Assembly: GCA_949752745.1 (NCBI GenBank)
Contig: OX457031.1
Location: 46,271,257-46,335,256 of the forward strand
Source of the DNA: Protula sp. h YS-2021
Lineage: Eukaryota > Annelida > Polychaeta > Sabellida > Serpulidae
Length of the DNA: 64,000 nucleotides
Direction of reading: 5' to 3'
Part shown: piece by piece, positions 60,852-64,000 of the stretch
Numbering within the stretch: position 1 is the stretch's first letter
Layout: every line of letters begins with the position of its first letter
Notes under the pieces: generated by a model
Told to the model about the DNA's origin: nothing
What the model saw: the letters and a program-made list of their open reading frames with translations, nothing else
Databases searched by the model: none
Translations under genes and position numbers: made by a program

Positions 60852-61664
60852 ACAAATGACTTATAGCTGCCGTTGGATCGAGCCGACGCTTGAAAATCAG
60901 ATTAACTCAGAACCCAGAAGGCTACATCTGGGGCGCACGAACTGCGGGCGTCGCCCGTACTACATTATCCAACGCAGAAACAAACACAGATAATTTGATT
61001 GAAGATTTAATTTTCTCAACTAAACGGAGTGCAACAAGTGAATAAGTATCTTTGGTGCCCACATGGGCGCCATAATTCATGGCGCACAAGCTGGGGCGCC
61101 ACTAACGTGTCGAGCACCCGGAGGGGGCTATGTCCCCCCCCCGCGTTTTTTTTTGCCGCCACCCGCAGTGGCTGGTGGCCCCGCTGCGTGCCCCCAAAAT
61201 TCTTGATGGGTCCCGGCCCATCGATGCTGTGGGGCCGCCGCCTGGTTTCGTGCCCCCCTATTCTCGGTTGTGGGCCCCACCTGGTGGACCGAGAGGGGAT
61301 GGGGGCCCGCGTGAGGCTGTTGGGGCCCCCGTGTATCTGGGCGCCGAGCGCAGGAGCGCTGTCTGTGGGTTCCGGTGTTGGCCCCAACTGTCATGGCGCC
61401 GCAGTCCCGGCCTAGTGACCCGAAGAACGAACTAACTTCTTAACTAGTGAGAGAATAATGTCCCGGGAGTAGCCTCTTGCTGGAGCTGTTGTGGGGCCGT
61501 TCCCCACCTGGAGGGGCGATGCCCCATGTAACTGCAAGACTATTGTGATCTGTTCTTCTGTTTGAGAGGCTTCTCTCCTGGCTTGTGGCCCTTTTTGCTC
61601 CTCCCTCGATATCTGCAAACAGAAATACATGAGTGCCAGGGTGGAAATGATCATAATGTGCCCA

Positions 61665-62384
61665 TTACTTTGAGTTGATCACCAATTCGGCGGCCTCAAA
61701 CGGCAGCCTGCAGAGCCTGGAAACCGAGTCTCGCGTAAAATCCTGCAAATAGAATTTTATAAAACTGTTGGGGGATTGCCAGCGGCCCGACTTTAAAATT
61801 TCCTCCATGGTGGCCCCTTTTACAGCTTTTAACGAGCAGGCCACCTGGCGGATTTCGTGTGGGTGGGCATGAATTGAGTTGGGTCGCCCACTGTCTCGGT
61901 TAAATTCTTCATACGCTGTGACTATTGCTTGTCGCAGGTAGTTAGAAATCGTCGATTTCCCTACGTCTCTATTTATGTGAGGTAGGAAAGAGATGATGAG
62001 GCGTTTCTGCTGCGGGGCCCTTATGGCCTTGGTGGCCGCCAGATACTGCAACAGCGTTGCCACTGGGCGCAGCAGATTCCGCTCACCCTCCGTTTCCCCT
62101 GTTTGCCCCTGCAACGATGGGAGAACTATCTCCGAGAAAGTGCCTTTCCCGTGTGTTATTATATGGGTTTTCCCTAAGAATTCTGCTCTACGCTTCAGGA
62201 TGATTCTTTTGTGATTCTCTTCATACGTGTTATCCTTGTCTATGGCATGTATTTCCCCCCGTCTCTTGCCTGACGCTAAAGCCAGCAGGAACGTAACTTT
62301 AAATGTCAGCTCCTTGAGCAGTGTGCTCTCTTCGTAAGTGAAGCTTTTGCCGCTGAAATAACTCAGTACCACCCCAGGTCCCAC
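61665..62384 (-). pseudogene. DIRS tyrosine recombinase catalytic domain, copy 2
   Basis: Identical at the protein level to the 59266-59985 stretch, with the same R, HxxR and Tyr motifs and the same frame breaks upstream. Identical disabling lesions in both copies indicate duplication after decay. Confidence 0.88.
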
Positions 62385-62442
62385 TGTACTATGTGTTTAG
62401 CCGGTTGAGGGCGCTGCAATTTAAAGTTACGGATTAGTTTCG

Positions 62443-63590
62443 TTACTCAATCGTCTTTGGCGGGATCATAGCCGGAAGCATTTTTCCGCATAGCCCCAGC
62501 GCCGATCTATAAACCTCTATCGTTCGTACGCCTACTTGTCTGGACTCGAACAGGTGTATGAAAAAGTCGGCCAATAGCCGGACCGTCGCCGTAACGGGGT
62601 CGATTTGTTTTAGCAGGCACCACCGTTCGAGCACTCTCCACTGTGATTTGTACACTGATTTGGTGGAGTTTGTGTGCACCTCCTGCATGCGTTGTAGTGC
62701 TTGTTGTGAGAAGCCTTGTGCTTTTAACCAGTCCGCTGGTTGCACCACAGGTGGAGGCTTAGGTCCCACGGCTGTTGGTGGTTGTGGGGCCAGTGCGGCT
62801 GATGCACGTACCCCACACCCACCGGCAGCCGTTGTGGTTGTCCCAGCGATAGTCTGGTGAGTAGCGGGTACCACGGTGCCGAGGGGTTGTCTGGGGTCAA
62901 CACTAGCATTTGAAACCGTTCTTCCCTGGCTAGTGTGTCCATCAGGTGGGGCGTTATTGCGTTCGGTGGAAATGCATATAGCACTTCCTGTGGCCATGTG
63001 CAGCTGAGGGCGTCGTTGTCTACTGCTTCCGGATCGTATCAGCTGTTTTGAAAACCTGGTCGCAAATAGGTCCACTTGTGGTGGCCCCAGAGCCGAATGC
63101 TCCACCACCCACTGAAAGCAGCGCCGGCTTAGCGTCCATTCTCCCGACAGGACCTGCCCCTCTCTGGACCCCATATCTGCCAGCACATTGAGGTGACCCG
63201 GGATGTGATGTGGCAACAACGTGATTTGATGTGCTGCCGCTAAATGCCACACTTGGCGTGATGCTTCCATCAATTCCGGCGACCTCGTTCCCTCTTGTTT
63301 CTCTATGTACCTCACCGTGGTGGAGTTGTCTATGAGACACAGCACGGTTCGCTTCTGGAGTTTGCGCGCCAGCAACTGGAGAGCCTGTTTGACCGCGAGC
63401 ATCTCCAACACATTTATGTGCGTGTCTTGCAACTGGGAAGGCCAATAGTCCTGAAACAACATGCCTTCGAAGTGCACTCCCCATCCGCTGTGAGAAGCGT
63501 CGGTCTGTATCTGTGCCTCCGGCTGTGGAGCCACAAACCGATCGCCCCGCTGTGTGTTTGACCGGTTGCCCCACCACATTAAGTTTCCCT
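62443..63590 (-). pseudogene. DIRS RNase H and recombinase N-terminal domain, copy 2
   Basis: RNase H begins after NLMWW with IQTDASHSGWGVHF (first Asp), NVLEMLAVKQAL (Glu), CLIDNSTTVRYI (Asp) and NVLADMGSRE (last Asp), a complete D-E-D-D set. VDLFATRFSKQL, a frame change to LYAFPPNAI, and return to ADWLKAQGFSQQAL follow as in copy 1. The frame stays open upstream to 63975, but that part is a shadow of the reverse transcriptase frame. Confidence 0.85.
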
Positions 63591-64000
63591 CGCTTGCTCT
63601 GACAGTGTGACCAGACCTTGGAGCCCCCGTCCTCGCCTTACTGCTGACCGTACCGCTCTTTGGAAGTGCCGGAAATTCAATCGACCTAGGGGCACTGTCT
63701 TTTCTGTGGCCACCAGTAACCCCGTTAGGATTTCTGCTAGCTGAAGCGGTACCGCTACTTTGGTTAGGCCTCTTACTAAATCGAACTGGTCCCCTAAGAA
63801 CACGATCATTTGCTCGGGTTCTATTCCAGATTTTTCTAGGTTGACTACCAAGCCCAGATCTACGCATTTGTTGATGATATCGAGCGTCTGTTGTGCAACC
63901 TTTCCCTTGTCCACACCTGCGATGAGCCAATCGCCTAGGTACTGGAAGAATAACATCTGCCGTCGTCGACCCCATGCCTTTAGTGGAGGCATCGTTTTGC
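63579..64000 (-). pseudogene. DIRS reverse transcriptase C-terminal part, copy 2
   Basis: The frame reads LFFQYLGDWLIAG, the position of the YxDD active site (DIRS elements usually have YLDDWL), then NKCVDLGLVVNLEKSG and IVFLGDQFD, the normal downstream motifs. The first catalytic Asp is Gly here, one base from a GAC codon. The frame ends at 63579 just as the RNase H frame begins, a one-base frame break. Confidence 0.85.

Larger units (their letters stand above)
58456..60852 (-). mobile_element. DIRS-like retrotransposon, copy 1 (5'-truncated)
   Basis: Read on the minus strand it holds the end of RNase H, a linker and a tyrosine recombinase, then a GC-rich 3' region (58620-59040). It is nearly identical to 60852-63252 (2396-2400 bp offset; a 4-bp difference near 58511/60906 and one C fewer near 61138). 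It stops abruptly inside RNase H at WHLAAAH, where copy 2 begins with ACAAATGACTTATAGC. DIRS-type elements integrate by tyrosine recombinase rather than a DDE integrase. Its composition is far more GC-rich than the surroundings. Confidence 0.9.
60852..64000 (-). mobile_element. DIRS-like retrotransposon, copy 2 (runs off the window)
   Basis: The minus-strand order is reverse transcriptase end, RNase H, linker, recombinase N-terminal and catalytic domains, then the GC-rich 3' region. Its 3' end begins at 60852 with ACAAATGACTTATAGCTGCC, the same base at which copy 1 begins at 58456. No methyltransferase domain is visible between RNase H and recombinase. The 5' part and terminal repeat lie beyond 64000. 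Confidence 0.9.

Noticed and set aside
62395..62442. Possible mini-intron (GTAACG...TTGCAG) between recombinase halves
   Set aside because: At about 34 bases it is too short for an animal intron and splicing would run into an in-frame TAG. Two frameshifts explain the data better.
62443..63975. 510-codon frame taken as one intact protein
   Set aside because: Upstream of about 63590 the frame is a shadow of the reverse transcriptase frame, and the RNase H-to-linker region switches frame internally. Only parts of it are real.

Overview
This is animal nuclear DNA: AT-rich, intron-rich and full of repeats. Two conserved metazoan genes, VPS50 (syndetin) and a lysosomal GH27 alpha-galactosidase, lie on the minus strand with canonical GT..AG introns. 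The lineage is probably a marine invertebrate, and the repeat style (GACGGACAGACA-tailed repeats, hairpin-ended tandem units, GTTTGTTTGGTGTTTAACG-type sequence, DIRS) suggests a mollusc; that lineage is inference.

Layout. 1-20600: intergenic repeats. A LINE 3' end lies at 1105-1708. A 3.8-kb terminal-inverted-repeat element (3081-6875) carries a ~143-bp tandem array and a nested second element (5467-6705). A foldback element (11519-12802) is followed by a second ~147-bp array sharing the same core. Another nested element pair sits at 16076-16920, then a LINE fragment and a hairpin-ended repeat element. 20628-35543: VPS50, 23 exons traced from the stop codon back to the second coding exon; the first coding exon was not found. 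35544-42002: intergenic, with a second copy of a long dispersed repeat and a tRNA-like (SINE) segment. 42003-54166: alpha-galactosidase, 8 exons giving a complete 417-residue reading frame. Its 7.5-kb first intron is a transposon sink: (AT)n, (AG)n, a decayed integrase gene, a TA-flanked MITE, and foldback elements nested inside one another whose arms are arrays of 15-bp units. 54167-58455: non-coding, with a 485-bp direct duplication and a 75-bp inverted repeat. 58456-64000: two head-to-tail, nearly identical copies of a GC-rich, decayed DIRS-like tyrosine-recombinase retrotransposon running off the right edge.

The two host genes act in neighbouring endolysosomal compartments (EARP-dependent endosomal recycling; lysosomal glycoside hydrolysis), but nothing here shows a functional link. 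The most unusual content is the mobile DNA: the self-similar 15-bp-unit foldback family with 9-bp target duplications, and the recurring CAG(T/G)G-ended elements nested in pairs with 5-6-bp target duplications.
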